The notes under the pieces are model-generated. The model had not been told where the DNA came from. It ran no database searches and saw only the letters and a program-made list of their open reading frames with translations. The position numbers were made by a program, and so were the translations under genes. From an uncultured Methylococcaceae bacterium (GTDB lineage Bacteria; Pseudomonadota; Gammaproteobacteria; Methylococcales; Methylococcaceae): a DNA stretch of 37,102 nt. This document shows, in pieces, positions 1-7,916 of this stretch (positions are counted from its first letter, which is position 1; each line of letters opens with the position of its first letter). The stretch spans positions 1 through 37,102 of the forward strand of contig CAIYXP010000102.1 of NCBI GenBank assembly GCA_903930145.1. The letters are read 5' to 3'.

Positions 1-203
1 AAATATTAGACACCGTAGCCTTGCTTCGGAAGTTACCGGAACATAAGCTTTTATCCGGTTCGGTTGGGGTTATTGTGGAAGAATGGCAGCCGGGGGTATT
101 TGAAGTTGAGTTCTCTGACCTAGAAGGCCGAACTTACGCCCTAGCCACAATTAAAGCGAGTGATTTGTTGCCATTACATCATTCATTGGTTGAAGCGGCT
201 TAG
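1..203 (+). CDS. DUF4926 family protein, 5' end outside window
   Basis: The frame is open from base 3 (ILDTVALL...) to a TAG at 201-203, so the start codon lies just before the window; the TTG at 21 is internal. The sequence has the DUF4926 pattern: an LLDTVALL-type opening, a G-x-VG-x-IVE strand, the core VFEVEFSDLEGRTYAL, and a C-terminal LLPLH. Members are about 65-75 residues, so almost all of it is present. DUF4926 proteins often sit beside small toxin-like or DUF6883-type genes; their biochemical role is not established. The genes that follow are TA remnants, which fits an accessory locus. Confidence 0.75.
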   Translation, partial: ILDTVALLRKLPEHKLLSGSVGVIVEEWQPGVFEVEFSDLEGRTYALATIKASDLLPLHHSLVEAA

Positions 204-367
204 TATGGATAAGCTACAATAAGCCAAGTGTGGGCATAAATGAAAATGTCCAATCGGTGGGCAAGCAAGAAATGTTTGCTTTCACTGCACTTGTATACCC
301 TAAACCGGGCTTGTTAGCATACTTTTGTTGCATGACAAAGATGAAACCGAAAATTCGGAACTGAACC

Positions 368-569
368 ATGCCAAAACGCTATACCAACAAGGAATTTATC
401 CGGCTTGACGAAGAATGTGGATGGTTTTCTGGTTAGTATAAAAGGCGACCATTATAACTTCAAACATCCTAATAGTCGGTTTATTGTTACGATTGTCCAT
501 CCACAAAAGGATATACCCGTAGGAAGGGCAGCGGCTACCGTGAAGAAGATCAGACTGGAGGTAAAGTAA
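368..569 (+). pseudogene. hicA: hicA toxin, frameshifted
   Basis: The ATG at 368 gives MPKRYTNKEFIRLDEECGWF and then stops at 434-436. Shifting frame at the TTTT run (425-428) restores VSIKGDHYNFKHPNSRFIVT...IPVG..AA..KKIRLEVK, ending with TAA at 567-569. The combined product is a complete HicA-like protein: an RNA-binding fold with the catalytic-type G-D-H-Y and the F-K-H-P-N strand. One extra T explains the break. The TAA overlaps the hicB ATG by one base, the usual hicAB coupling. HicA is a translation-inhibiting mRNA interferase; this copy should be inactive unless the ribosome slips or the base is a sequencing error. Confidence 0.8.
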
Positions 570-838
570 TGCGTTATCTAATCGTATTGGAACAGATAGA
601 ATCAGGCTCTTCTATTCAGGTTCCAGACTTGGCTATTGTGACGCATGGCATTAATATCGAGACGGCAAAACAAGCCGCCCGTACCGCTATTAAGGTCAAT
701 TTGGAAGCATATCGGGAGACAGGGCAAGCAATGCCTGAGAAAATGCCGATACAAGCACATTTTGAAAACCCCGAATTAAACGATCTCCTATTTACTGTTG
801 TTGAAGTGCCAGATGTATCCGATAAAATAGCAGCATAG
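569..838 (+). CDS. hicB: HicB-family antitoxin
   Basis: This 89-residue protein begins MRYLIVLEQIESG, followed by a PDL...HG segment and a helix rich in A/R (ETAKQAARTAIKVNLEAYRE). This is the partially degraded RNase H-like fold of the HicB/UPF0150 family. HicB normally binds HicA and represses its own operon through a C-terminal DNA-binding part, which is short or absent here. The gene overlaps the broken hicA by one base, so it now looks like an orphan antitoxin. Orphan antitoxins can persist as anti-addiction genes, but that is an inference. Confidence 0.8.
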   Translation: MRYLIVLEQIESGSSIQVPDLAIVTHGINIETAKQAARTAIKVNLEAYRETGQAMPEKMPIQAHFENPELNDLLFTVVEVPDVSDKIAA

Positions 839-902
839 TTCAAATATAGCCAAACGTGGGAAAACGGCTTTATTGTTTGCACACGCTGAACGAAAACCTA
901 CA
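839..902. other. no gene seen
   Basis: Short AT-rich gap between hicB and the parE remnant. I see no promoter or hairpin that I could defend. It may hold the remains of the antitoxin that once preceded parE. Confidence 0.4.
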
Positions 903-1010
903 GTGGTAATAATTTGGTCAATTTCGGCACGTCTAAACTTACAAATGATCCATCAATATCTTGCACAAAACTCCAAAGATTACACCACTCGTGTTATTCA
1001 TTGGCAGTAA
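903..1010 (+). pseudogene. parE/relE-type toxin, N-terminal fragment
   Basis: Reading from the GTG at 903 gives VVIIWSISARLNLQMIHQYL, then AQNSKDYTTRVIHWQ and a TAA at 1008-1010. The W-S-x-x-A-R-x-x-L-x-x-I-x-x-Y-(I/L)-A-Q-x-S pattern is the N-terminal half of ParE/RelE superfamily toxins. Complete members are about 95-100 residues; only about 35 remain, so the toxin core is missing. No partner antitoxin is visible upstream. It is a decayed TA relic between the hicAB and UPF0175 loci. Confidence 0.65.
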
Positions 1011-1053
1011 AATGGCAACAGCAAAACACACTTTACTATGAGATTTCAAGAAT

Positions 1054-1299
1054 ATGGCTGTAGTAATATCCGACGAAACTTTATGCGCTGCACAATTATC
1101 TGCCAACGAACTCAAGCGAGAATTAGCGGTTTTGCTATTTCAGCAAGACCGGCTGACCTTAATGCAAGCCGCTTCACTGGCAGAAATATCACCGATACGA
1201 TTTCAGCATATTTTGGCAAGTCGTGAAATATCCCCTCATTACGATGTGCCTGACTTTGAGCAGGATTTGGTGACGCTAAACAGCTTAGGAATGTTATAG
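1054..1299 (+). CDS. UPF0175 family antitoxin-like protein
   Basis: The 81-residue protein carries the UPF0175 pattern: an LKRELAVLLFQQDRLTLMQAASLAEIS core, i.e. 'E-x-A-x-x-L-(Y/F)..-L-(T/S)-x-x-(Q/K)-A-A-x-x-A', ending with an aspartate-rich tail (YDVPDFEQDL). UPF0175 proteins are small helical, probably DNA-binding proteins usually encoded directly before DUF3368 PIN-like proteins and are regarded as their antitoxins. The stop is separated by one base from the next ATG at 1301, as expected for a TA pair. Confidence 0.8.
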   Translation: MAVVISDETLCAAQLSANELKRELAVLLFQQDRLTLMQAASLAEISPIRFQHILASREISPHYDVPDFEQDLVTLNSLGML

Positions 1300-1300
1300 G

Positions 1301-1783
1301 ATGATTGTCAGCAACACATCGCCCATTATTAATCTTGCATGTATTAACCATCTGGACTGGCTACCAGCACTATACGGTGAAATCATCATACCGTCGGCAG
1401 TCTTTCATGAGATATGTGTCCTTTTGCCCGATGCACCAGGGGCATCAGAGGTGCGTACAGCCAGTTGGATTCACCAACACTCGATATCCAATCTTCCGCT
1501 GCTGGCATCCCTAAGTTTGACACTTGATCCCGGCGAAGCCGAGGCTATTGCTTGTGCGATGGAATTGAAAGCCAAATTATTGCTTATTGATGAACGCAGA
1601 GGCAGAATGACCGCTCAACGTTTGGGTTTATCAGTTACCGGCTTAATTGGCATTTTGCTCATGGCAAAAAATCGAGGTTTGACCAATTTAATACGTCCGC
1701 ATTTGAACGATTTGCGCAGCTTGGCTGGTTTCTGGGTGAGCGATACATTATATAAAAGGGTACTTGATGAAGCCAACGAATAG
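1301..1783 (+). CDS. DUF3368 PIN-like toxin
   Basis: This 160-residue protein starts MIVSNTSPIINLACINHLDW, the N-terminal acidic strand of the DUF3368 family (here S-N-T-S-P-I in place of the PIN D-x-S). It continues with a conserved D-P-GEAEAIACA helix, then LLLIDERRGR, which supplies the acidic residues of a PIN nuclease site, and G-x-x-G-I-L. The length is typical. PIN-fold toxins are Mg-dependent RNases; the family role is inferred. It pairs with the UPF0175 gene one base upstream. This is the only TA pair in the first 1.8 kb with both partners complete. Confidence 0.82.
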   Translation: MIVSNTSPIINLACINHLDWLPALYGEIIIPSAVFHEICVLLPDAPGASEVRTASWIHQHSISNLPLLASLSLTLDPGEAEAIACAMELKAKLLLIDERRGRMTAQRLGLSVTGLIGILLMAKNRGLTNLIRPHLNDLRSLAGFWVSDTLYKRVLDEANE

Positions 1784-1857
1784 AAAAAAAATGCCTGAAA
1801 ATGGTAAATTTTTCCTAGTATCATTTACCGAAATATTAGAGACTATTCGAATCCCCA

Positions 1858-2703
1858 ATGCAAACCACACCAACCATTCTTCTCCCCAAACCACAAACCT
1901 TATTTCAGCATCGTGCTGCCCGTTTCCGTCAACTGGCTAAAACCCATGCCTCGTTGGCAGCTTATTTAAACCTGATGGCGGAGTTGGCGGATTGCCAGCA
2001 CAGTCTGTCAATAAACTCCCACCATACTAAGCTTCCAGATAGCGACACAAGATGCCCACTGGCTATTTCAGACTGGCGACGGGATTTGGTTTGGCGTGAA
2101 TACTTGCGCCAAATTGTTGATTATTTCAAGCATCAAACAGGGAATATCAACGCAATTATCAACCATATTCAACAAACCAACGATGAAGAACTTGAAATAT
2201 GGGCCGATCAGTTATTGGCTGGGGAAATGGAAAACCTGGAACCGGGGATTGCGCTCTTTATTGCCGCCGCTTTGCAGGTGTATTGGGTCTCCCTAGCGGC
2301 CCGGTTGAATGCGGACAACATCAAACCAGCCGAAATCGCTTACTTCTGCCCGGTCTGCGGTTCATTGCCCGTGGCGAGCGTGCTGCAAACGGGAGGTTTA
2401 GTCAAAGGCTTGCGCTATTGTTGCTGCGGTTTATGCACGACCGAATGGAACCATCCCCGCATCGTCTGCATCCATTGTGGTTCCAGCAAGGGTGTAGCCT
2501 ATTATAATGTCGAAGGGGCGGGGGAAATCGTCAAAGCCGAAGCGTGTGCCGAGTGCAACACTTATATCAAGCTGATGAACCGCGAAATCGACATTAGCCT
2601 TGACCCTTGTGCCGACGACCTTGCCACGCTGTCCTTGGATATGTTGATGGCAGAGGAGGCTTATCAGCGTTTGGGGTTTAATTTGCTTCTGATTACGGGC
2701 TAA
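1858..2703 (+). CDS. fdhE: formate dehydrogenase accessory protein FdhE
   Basis: The 281-residue protein has the FdhE layout: a helical N-terminal half and a C-terminal rubredoxin-like iron-binding half with paired CxxC motifs. These are CPVCGS near residue 165, CCCGLC, CIHCGS and CAECNTY. FdhE is a cytoplasmic protein that binds formate dehydrogenase catalytic subunits and is needed for active respiratory enzyme. The closing LDMLMAEEAYQRLGFNLLL is a family hallmark. It lies directly before selA, selB and selC, so the cluster probably serves a selenocysteine-containing formate dehydrogenase encoded outside the window. The start at 1858 is the first ATG of the frame. Confidence 0.93.
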   Translation: MQTTPTILLPKPQTLFQHRAARFRQLAKTHASLAAYLNLMAELADCQHSLSINSHHTKLPDSDTRCPLAISDWRRDLVWREYLRQIVDYFKHQTGNINAIINHIQQTNDEELEIWADQLLAGEMENLEPGIALFIAAALQVYWVSLAARLNADNIKPAEIAYFCPVCGSLPVASVLQTGGLVKGLRYCCCGLCTTEWNHPRIVCIHCGSSKGVAYYNVEGAGEIVKAEACAECNTYIKLMNREIDISLDPCADDLATLSLDMLMAEEAYQRLGFNLLLITG

Positions 2704-2839
2704 TTTGCTAGTTTTAAGCGCGACTATTTCTTATTCCAACTTAAAATCAATCATTGTGCTGCAAAACCGCTCCCACGGATGGGCGCTTTCCCGTTAAAAT
2801 AGCCTTCGCCCGTAGACCCTTCCCTGCCGAAATCAAGCC

Positions 2840-4240
2840 ATGACTGAATCAGCCAACCCATTCGCCCGTTTGCCATCGGTGGATAGCCTGTTGGTTCAAC
2901 CGGAAATTGCCAGTTTGAAACAACGCTACGGGCATACTGCCGTCGTTGCCAGCCTGCGCCATCGATTGGCAGCACTGCGCGAAGCTTTATCCAGTCAACC
3001 CGATCTGGAATGCGACTTGGGCAAGCTGATTTCAGATTGCAGCCAACACTTGGCAAACCAATTCAAACCCTCGTTGCAACCCTTATTCAACCTCACCGGC
3101 ACGGTACTGCATACCAATCTAGGAAGGGCATGGTTGGCGGAAGAAGCCGTACAAGCCGTGTTGGCGGTGTTGGCAAGCCCTTGCAATTTGGAATATGACC
3201 TTGAAACGGCCCGCCGGGGCGACCGCGACGACCACATCGATGGACTGGTCCGCGAATTGACCGGGGCGGAAGCGGCAACCGTTGTCAACAATAATGCCGC
3301 AGCCGTGTTTCTGTTGCTGAATTCCTTGGCGATACGCAAAGAAGTGATTGTTTCACGTGGCGAATTGATCGAGATAGGCGGGGCTTTTCGGATACCCGAC
3401 ATTATGTCACGCGCCGGGGCGAAACTGCGCGAAGTTGGCACGACCAACCGCACTCATTTGAAGGATTATACCGAAGCAATCAGCCCACGCACGGCATTGA
3501 TTATGAAAGTCCATCGTAGTAATTATGCCATTGAAGGCTTCACCGCTTCGGTAGCCGAAGAAAAATTGGCGGAACTGGCCCATGAAAAGGCTTTGCCCTT
3601 TGTCGAGGACTTAGGCAGTGGAACCTTGATTGATCTTAGTGCTTACGGTTTGCCCAAGGAACCGACCCCGCAACAAGCCTTGGCAAAGGGTACGGATTTG
3701 GTCTCTTTCAGCGGCGACAAATTATTGGGAGGGCCGCAAGTCGGCATCTTGGTTGGCCGCAAAGCATTGATCGCCAAGCTTAAACGCAACCCGTTGAAGC
3801 GCGCCTTGCGCGTGGACAAGATGACCCTAGCCGCACTGGAAGCCACCCTCAGCTTATATCGCAGCCCTGAGTTATTGGCGCGGCAACTGCCTACCCTACG
3901 GCTATTGACAAGGACGCAAGAGGATATTCAGGGGCTGGGGCAGCGCATCTTGCCCACCGTGCAATCAACCCTTAACGATCATGCCGAAGTGTCCATCGCC
4001 TCTTGCCGCAGCCAAATCGGCAGCGGTTCCCTGCCCGTGGATCTTTTGCCTAGTGCCTGTTTGGTCATTGTTCCAAAAGCTAAGGCCAAAGGTAAATCAC
4101 TAAATCGATTGGCAAATGCTTTCCGCGATTTGCCCATTCCGGTCATCGGTCGCTTGGAAGACGGGGCGTTGCGCTTCGACTTGCGATGCCTGGAAGATGA
4201 AACATCATTTGTCGATCAGTTGAAGGCGTTAATTCCATGA
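2840..4240 (+). CDS. selA: L-seryl-tRNA(Sec) selenium transferase SelA
   Basis: SelA uses pyridoxal phosphate to convert seryl-tRNA(Sec) to selenocysteinyl-tRNA(Sec) with selenophosphate. The 466-residue length matches the bacterial enzyme. The family landmarks are present: [14 protein letters not shown] (about 84-97), [12 protein letters not shown] (about 150-161), and [12 protein letters not shown] with the probable PLP lysine K294. The stop codon overlaps the selB start (ATGA, 4237-4240), so the two are translationally coupled. fdhE precedes it by 136 bp and the tRNA-Sec gene follows selB. No selD is in the window. Confidence 0.96.
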   Translation: MTESANPFARLPSVDSLLVQPEIASLKQRYGHTAVVASLRHRLAALREALSSQPDLECDLGKLISDCSQHLANQFKPSLQPLFNLTGTVLHTNLGRAWLAEEAVQAVLAVLASPCNLEYDLETARRGDRDDHIDGLVRELTGAEAATVVNNNAAAVFLLLNSLAIRKEVIVSRGELIEIGGAFRIPDIMSRAGAKLREVGTTNRTHLKDYTEAISPRTALIMKVHRSNYAIEGFTASVAEEKLAELAHEKALPFVEDLGSGTLIDLSAYGLPKEPTPQQALAKGTDLVSFSGDKLLGGPQVGILVGRKALIAKLKRNPLKRALRVDKMTLAALEATLSLYRSPELLARQLPTLRLLTRTQEDIQGLGQRILPTVQSTLNDHAEVSIASCRSQIGSGSLPVDLLPSACLVIVPKAKAKGKSLNRLANAFRDLPIPVIGRLEDGALRFDLRCLEDETSFVDQLKALIP

Positions 4241-6228
4241 TTATTGGAACTGCCGGACATATCGACCACGGCAAAACCGCCTTGGTCAAAGCCTTAACCG
4301 GAGTGGATGCCGATCGTTTGGCCGAAGAAAAGGCTCGTGGCATCACCATCGACCTAGGCTATGCCTATACGTCACTGCCCAATGGGAAAATCATTGGTTT
4401 CGTGGATATGCCCGGCCATGAAAAATTCATCCACAACATGCTGGCGGGGGTGACCGGCATAGACTTTGCCCTGCTTGTCGTTGCCGCCGATGATGGCATC
4501 ATGCCGCAGACTTTGGAGCATTTGCAAATCATCAATCTTCTTGGCATCCGTCGCGGGGCTGTGGCTTTGACCAAGAGCGATCTGGTCAGTCAAGACCGCA
4601 TCAATCAAGTGAGTGCGGACATACGCTCACTGTTGGATGAAAATGGTAGCAAAGCCGCTGATTTAACTCGCCCCCACCCTAACCATCCCCCGTTGGGAGA
4701 GGGAACTGTAGAGCTTAATCCACCAGCACCGGAACTCGCCAATTACCCGATCTTTCCCGTTTCCGCCATCACGCGAAGTGGAATCAGCGAATTATGGGCC
4801 TATTTGGAGGAAGCCAGCAAGGTCTATGGCACAAAGCCAAGCCACGGCCATTTTCGCCTCGCCGTAGACCGCTGCTTTACGGTCGCCGGCACGGGAACCG
4901 TCGTGACTGGCACGGTGTTCTCCGGGCGGGTTGCCATTGGGGACAAGCTAATGGTTTCCCCATCGGGTCGGGAGGTGCGGGTAAGAAGCATCCATGCGCA
5001 AAACCAAGCCTCCGAAACCGGCATCGCAGGACAACGTTGCGCACTCAATCTCGCCCATACGGCAACGCAGGATATACAACGTGGCGATTGGATTGTGAAC
5101 CCCACCTTGCATCTGCCAACCCAGCGCTTGGATGTGCGAATCAAACTCCTAGCCAGCGAAACCAAACCCTTGCAACACTGGACCCCCATTCTTTTTCATC
5201 TGGGTGCTTTCCATACCAGTGGACGGATTGCATTATTGCGGGACGAACCCTTGGAACCCGGCGATAGCGCCTTGGCACAGTTGGTATTGGACAAACCCAC
5301 TTGCGCAGTCAATGGTGATCGTTGCATCCTCCGCGATACTTCGGCGCAAAGGACTTTGGCCGGTGGCATCGTGCTGGATACTCAGCCGCCCATGCGGGGT
5401 CGCCGCACAGCGCGTCGATTGGCGGTTTTGTCAGCCTGGGAACAGTCCGACCCACAAACCAAACTACAAGCTTTGCTTGCAGTTTCGCCCGAGGGGGTCG
5501 ATCTAAAAAGTTTTGCCGCGAATGCCAATTTGAATAGTGTCAATCTGGAAGGGCTTTGTCAAAACTTGATCCTGCGACGTTTTGAGGGCGGGAAACTGAT
5601 CGCCTTTGCGCCCGAACACTGGACACAACTCAGCATGGCTGTTGTCGAGACGCTAAGACAAGAACATGAAACTGCGCCCGATTCCTTAGGACTTAATGCG
5701 GAACAACTGCGCTTGCGCGTCGCCCCCCGGTTGGCACGGGCGATTTTTGCCCAAGTGCTGGCGGAAACATTGGACAGTAGGCAATGTGCCAAGGATGGTT
5801 CTTGGTGGCATCTGCCGGGGCATAAAATCATCCTGACAGAACCAGATGAAAAACTATGGCATCGAATCGCCCCCTTGTTGTTAGCCTCACCTTTCCAGCC
5901 TCCAAGGGTACGCGATATTACCCATGCCGAATCCCTCGATGAAGCGGTCGTGCGTAAATTATTGATCCAAGTGGCCCGGATGGGTCAAGTTTACCGGGTT
6001 GCCCACGACCATTACTTCGACCGGGCTGCCGTCGCCCAACTAGCCGATCTATTCCGTGAACTTGCCCGTGATGCGTCTGACGGATCGGTGTCTGCCGCCC
6101 AATTCCGCGACCGGATAGGCACAGGCCGTAAACTGGCTATCCATATCCTCGAATTTTTTGACCGGATTGGCTACACCCGCCGGTTTGGCGATTTGCATAG
6201 ACTGCGCGAAGATACAATACAATTCTGA
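4237..6228 (+). CDS. selB: selenocysteine-specific elongation factor SelB
   Basis: SelB is the EF-Tu-like GTPase that brings Sec-tRNA(Sec) to UGA codons marked by a SECIS hairpin. GTPase motifs are GHIDHGKT (residues 7-14), the effector threonine in [13 protein letters not shown] and TKSD. The beta-barrel domains follow and the C-terminal half holds the winged-helix repeats that bind SECIS RNA. At 663 residues it is longer than the E. coli protein (614). Part of the excess is an insertion at about residues 138-170 between G4 and the segment FPVSAI, and it contains an in-frame copy of a repeat (separate entry). The overlap with selA argues for the 4237 start. Confidence 0.96.
   Translation: MIIGTAGHIDHGKTALVKALTGVDADRLAEEKARGITIDLGYAYTSLPNGKIIGFVDMPGHEKFIHNMLAGVTGIDFALLVVAADDGIMPQTLEHLQIINLLGIRRGAVALTKSDLVSQDRINQVSADIRSLLDENGSKAADLTRPHPNHPPLGEGTVELNPPAPELANYPIFPVSAITRSGISELWAYLEEASKVYGTKPSHGHFRLAVDRCFTVAGTGTVVTGTVFSGRVAIGDKLMVSPSGREVRVRSIHAQNQASETGIAGQRCALNLAHTATQDIQRGDWIVNPTLHLPTQRLDVRIKLLASETKPLQHWTPILFHLGAFHTSGRIALLRDEPLEPGDSALAQLVLDKPTCAVNGDRCILRDTSAQRTLAGGIVLDTQPPMRGRRTARRLAVLSAWEQSDPQTKLQALLAVSPEGVDLKSFAANANLNSVNLEGLCQNLILRRFEGGKLIAFAPEHWTQLSMAVVETLRQEHETAPDSLGLNAEQLRLRVAPRLARAIFAQVLAETLDSRQCAKDGSWWHLPGHKIILTEPDEKLWHRIAPLLLASPFQPPRVRDITHAESLDEAVVRKLLIQVARMGQVYRVAHDHYFDRAAVAQLADLFRELARDASDGSVSAAQFRDRIGTGRKLAIHILEFFDRIGYTRRFGDLHRLREDTIQF
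4664..4705 (+). repeat. REP-like repeat read in frame inside selB
   Basis: The segment has the look of the common dispersed 'CCC..CACCCTAACC..CCCC...GGGAGAGGG' palindromic repeat of gammaproteobacteria. It is translated within SelB as [15 protein letters not shown], a proline-rich linker unlike the rest of the GTPase domain. The frame stays open, so the insertion seems tolerated as a surface loop. Recognition is by eye; no genome-wide copy count was possible. Confidence 0.55.
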
Positions 6229-6256
6229 TTTCGGTACAATGTGACTCCTTCCCTTC

Positions 6257-6352
6257 GGAAGAGCATCGTCCCCGGTGGGGCGGCCGGTCTTCAAAACCGG
6301 TTGAGGTCGTGAGACGGCCTTGGGCGGGTTCGACTCCCGTTCTCTTCCGCCA
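6257..6352 (+). tRNA. selC: tRNA-Sec (anticodon TCA), selC
   Basis: The 96-nt sequence including CCA closely follows the E. coli selC layout. It has a long acceptor stem (GGAAGAG... with ...CTCTTCC), an anticodon stem CCGGT/ACCGG (6284-6288, 6296-6300) with loop CTTCAAA and anticodon TCA at 6291-6293. A long variable arm runs through about 6303-6322, and the T-loop is GGTTCGACTCC. The discriminator is G and CCA is encoded (6350-6352). It reads UGA as selenocysteine together with SelA and SelB encoded just upstream. selC is a known integration site for genomic islands, and accessory genes begin immediately downstream here. Confidence 0.96.
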
Positions 6353-6397
6353 ACTGGCTTCCAGCACACTCCGCGAAACGAGCAAGAGGTAAACACC

Positions 6398-6484
6398 ATG
6401 GCAAGCGTTGTAGAAAAAATAGTTGAGACTTTCAAGTTTGAAGGGAATGATGCCGTGCTGACCGATTACCAAGATTACCAATGA
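6398..6484 (+). pseudogene. higB: higB toxin, C-terminal remnant
   Basis: An ATG at 6398 with an AGAGG motif seven bases upstream opens a 28-codon frame. It ends in TFKFEGNDAVLTDYQDYQ and a TGA at 6482-6484. The tail matches the conserved C-terminus of HigB/RelE-like 'killer' toxins (x-TF-x-FE-x-x-(D/N)A-x-x-x-DY-x-DYH). About 75 N-terminal residues of a normal HigB are absent and replaced by a short unrelated MASVVEKIVE. The higA antitoxin follows 12 bases later, in the standard higB-higA order. It is read as a decayed toxin whose 5' part was lost close to the tRNA-Sec end. Whether the short peptide is made is unknown. Confidence 0.6.
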
Positions 6485-6496
6485 GAGGCATTGAAC

Positions 6497-6787
6497 ATGG
6501 CGCACATGCATAACCCGCCGCACCCCGGCGAAGTCTTAAGGGATGGGGTGTTCACCGGAACGGACATATCCATTGTCGAGTTCTCCAAGCGGATTGGCGT
6601 TACCCGCGTAGCCTTGTCCCGTGTCTTGAACGGCAAGGCCGCGATAAGCCCCGAAATGGCCTTGCGGCTTGCCGATGCCCTAGGCGGGAGTGCCGAAAGC
6701 TGGCTGCACATGCAAGCAAATTATGATTTATGGAAGGAACGGCAAAAGCCGCGACCGACGATTGAGCGGCTACCGATTAACGGCTGA
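6497..6787 (+). CDS. higA: HigA-family antitoxin (Xre-type HTH)
   Basis: This 96-residue protein reads MAHMHNPPHPGEVLRDGVF..., the signature opening of HigA proteins (NPPHPGE-x-L). A helix-turn-helix follows (VEFSKRIGVTRVALSRVLNG), then the KAAISPEMALRLADALGGSAESWLHMQANYDLW segment. It binds DNA to autoregulate the operon and normally neutralises HigB. The ATG at 6497 is preferred because GAGAGG lies seven bases upstream; the frame also has a TTG at 6491. Its toxin is reduced to a C-terminal scrap just upstream, so this is an orphan antitoxin. Confidence 0.9.
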   Translation: MAHMHNPPHPGEVLRDGVFTGTDISIVEFSKRIGVTRVALSRVLNGKAAISPEMALRLADALGGSAESWLHMQANYDLWKERQKPRPTIERLPING

Positions 6788-6807
6788 ACCAACATCCGAC
6801 CGGAACG

Positions 6808-6877
6808 GGCCACCGTTCCGCCGTGTACCGATAGGCAATGAATCAACCCGTGCCAAGCCAGACAGGGCGAATGGCAG
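6808..6877 (+). repeat. TA spacer repeat, copy A (with relE 3' end)
   Basis: The first 27 bases read GHRSAVYR-stop, almost identical to the last codons of the intact RelE at 7352-7378 (GHRSDVYR-stop). They are followed by the spacer GAATCAACCCGTGCCAAGC...GGGCGAATGGCA, which recurs after relE. The upstream part of a relE is missing: higA ends at 6787 and the relE tail starts at 6808. This is evidence for recombination or deletion between TA units. Confidence 0.75.
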
Positions 6878-6915
6878 AAAAAACCGACATATAGCAACAA
6901 ACAGGAGGCTAAACC

Positions 6916-7134
6916 ATGCACACCATCCAATTTGACGCACCCACGGAGGCGGCATTGACGCAACTGGCGGCGATTGCTGGGAAGGAACCCGACCAACTGA
7001 TTAAAGACGTGGTAAGCCACTACCTTGAGGAACAGGCAGACATTGCCGAAGCCGAAGAGACTTTGGCACGGATTGACAGCGGCAAGGAAAGCACTTTCCC
7101 TTGGGAAGCGGTCAAGGCTGAATATGGCCTATAA
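6916..7134 (+). CDS. RelB/ParD-like antitoxin
   Basis: The 72-residue protein has a short N-terminal ribbon-like strand (MHTIQFDAPTEAALTQLAAI) followed by helices (PDQLIKDVVSHYLEEQADIAEAEETLARID). This suits a ribbon-helix-helix antitoxin of the CopG/RelB type. It ends in FPWEAVKAEYGL, typical of antitoxins that wrap around RelE toxins. AGGAGG-like purines (ACAGGAGGC) lie eight bases upstream. Its end overlaps the start of the relE gene (ATG at 7124), the standard antitoxin-toxin coupling. Confidence 0.8.
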   Translation: MHTIQFDAPTEAALTQLAAIAGKEPDQLIKDVVSHYLEEQADIAEAEETLARIDSGKESTFPWEAVKAEYGL

Positions 7135-7378
7135 GATCGAACTTAGCACGGCGGCAAGGCGAGACTTGGGCAAACTGCCAAGACCGGCACAAGAGCGGAT
7201 TGCAAAAGCAATAGACAGCCTAGCCGAACAGCCAAGGCCCAACGGCTCGACCAAGCTAACCGGGCAAGATCTGTATCGGGTAAGATGCGGGGATTACCGC
7301 GTGATCTACCGCATTGAAGACGACCGCCTGTTAGTGTTGGTCGTCAAAATAGGCCACCGAAGCGACGTGTACCGATAG
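7124..7378 (+). CDS. relE: RelE/ParE-family toxin
   Basis: The 84-residue protein MAYKIELSTAARRDLGKLPR... carries the RelE pattern: A-x-R-D-L-x-K-L, then an IAKAIDSLAEQPRPNG-x-x-KL helix and LYRVRCGDYRVIYRI. It ends LVVKIGHRSDVYR. RelE toxins cleave mRNA in the ribosomal A site; the basic/aromatic residues of the R-x-x-x-x-D-Y-R-V-I-Y core are present. The start at 7124 overlaps the antitoxin by 11 bases and is preferred over an earlier in-frame start at 7025 that would lie inside the antitoxin gene. The pair looks intact. Confidence 0.88.
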   Translation: MAYKIELSTAARRDLGKLPRPAQERIAKAIDSLAEQPRPNGSTKLTGQDLYRVRCGDYRVIYRIEDDRLLVLVVKIGHRSDVYR

Positions 7379-7419
7379 AACGAATCAACTCGTGCCAAGC
7401 TAAACGGGGCGAATGGCAA
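7352..7419 (+). repeat. TA spacer repeat, copy B
   Basis: This copy includes the true 3' end of relE (GHRSDVYR-stop, 7352-7378) and the spacer GAATCAACTCGTGCCAAGC...GGGCGAATGGCA. It matches copy A over about 60 bases with few differences and again leads into an antitoxin gene, phd at 7461, about 40 bases later. Confidence 0.75.
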
Positions 7420-7460
7420 CCCGAAAACCACACCACTGATAACCCGTTGGAGGTTTACCC

Positions 7461-7688
7461 ATGCAAACTGCAAGCTACATTGTGAACGAACAAGGCCAGA
7501 AAACCGGCGTGATATTGGGCATGGCGGAATATCTCAAAATGCTTGAGGCAGTCGAGGAATTGGAAGCGATCAAGGCTTATGACAGCGCGAAAGCCGAGGG
7601 CGGGGAGGCAATCCCCTTTGACCTTGCGTTGGCGGAAATTGCGGCAGACAGAGAACGGACGCTAGGGCGTTTGCCAACCTATGCATAG
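7461..7688 (+). CDS. Phd/YefM-like antitoxin
   Basis: The 75-residue protein MQTASYIVNEQGQKTGVILG.. continues MAEYLKMLEAVEELEAIKAYD. This is the prevent-host-death type pattern in which a short strand (xxYIVNEQGQKTGVIL) precedes M-x-E-Y-x-x-(M/L)-LE-x-x-E-(D/E)-x-x-A. GGAGG lies eight bases upstream. A classical RelE or Doc partner does not follow; instead a DUF2283 gene begins 35 bases later. It may be an orphan antitoxin or form an atypical pair with that gene. Confidence 0.78.
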   Translation: MQTASYIVNEQGQKTGVILGMAEYLKMLEAVEELEAIKAYDSAKAEGGEAIPFDLALAEIAADRERTLGRLPTYA

Positions 7689-7723
7689 CACAAGATTTCA
7701 ACGGCCTATTCAAATTACCCGCC

Positions 7724-7897
7724 ATGAAAACCATCTATTACCACGAAGACGACATCTTGTATATGCGCTTTAACGACAAGCCAATAGACCGGGAGGTGTC
7801 CCATGGCTGGAATATCAACATGGCTTATGCGGCGGATGGCGACTTAGTAGAGATGACCATCCTAGATGCACAGACCGAAGGCAAAAAAGCAGCATAG
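7724..7897 (+). CDS. DUF2283 family small protein
   Basis: An ATG at 7724 opens a 57-residue protein: MKTIYYHEDDILYMRFNDKP, then IDREVSHGWNINMAYAADGDLVEMTILDAQ. The D-x-L-Y-(I/M)-R-x-x-D/N...E-V...G.....(Y)-x-(A/D)-DG-x-L-V-x-(I/M)-x-I-L-D-A layout is the DUF2283 signature. Members are 55-70 residues, frequent in TA-rich islands, and of unknown role. It follows the Phd-like gene at short distance, so the two may form one unit. Confidence 0.75.
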   Translation: MKTIYYHEDDILYMRFNDKPIDREVSHGWNINMAYAADGDLVEMTILDAQTEGKKAA

Positions 7898-7916
7898 ACG
7901 AACCACGACCGGCAAA

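Noticed and set aside
241-360. Possible HicB-like N-terminal fragment (reading near MFAFTALVYPKPG)
   Set aside because: Only about 12 residues look family-like, with no consistent start or continuation.
6049-6523. Two minus-strand frames of 128 codons across the end of selB and the tRNA-Sec gene
   Set aside because: Both run through selC in antisense and have no motif.
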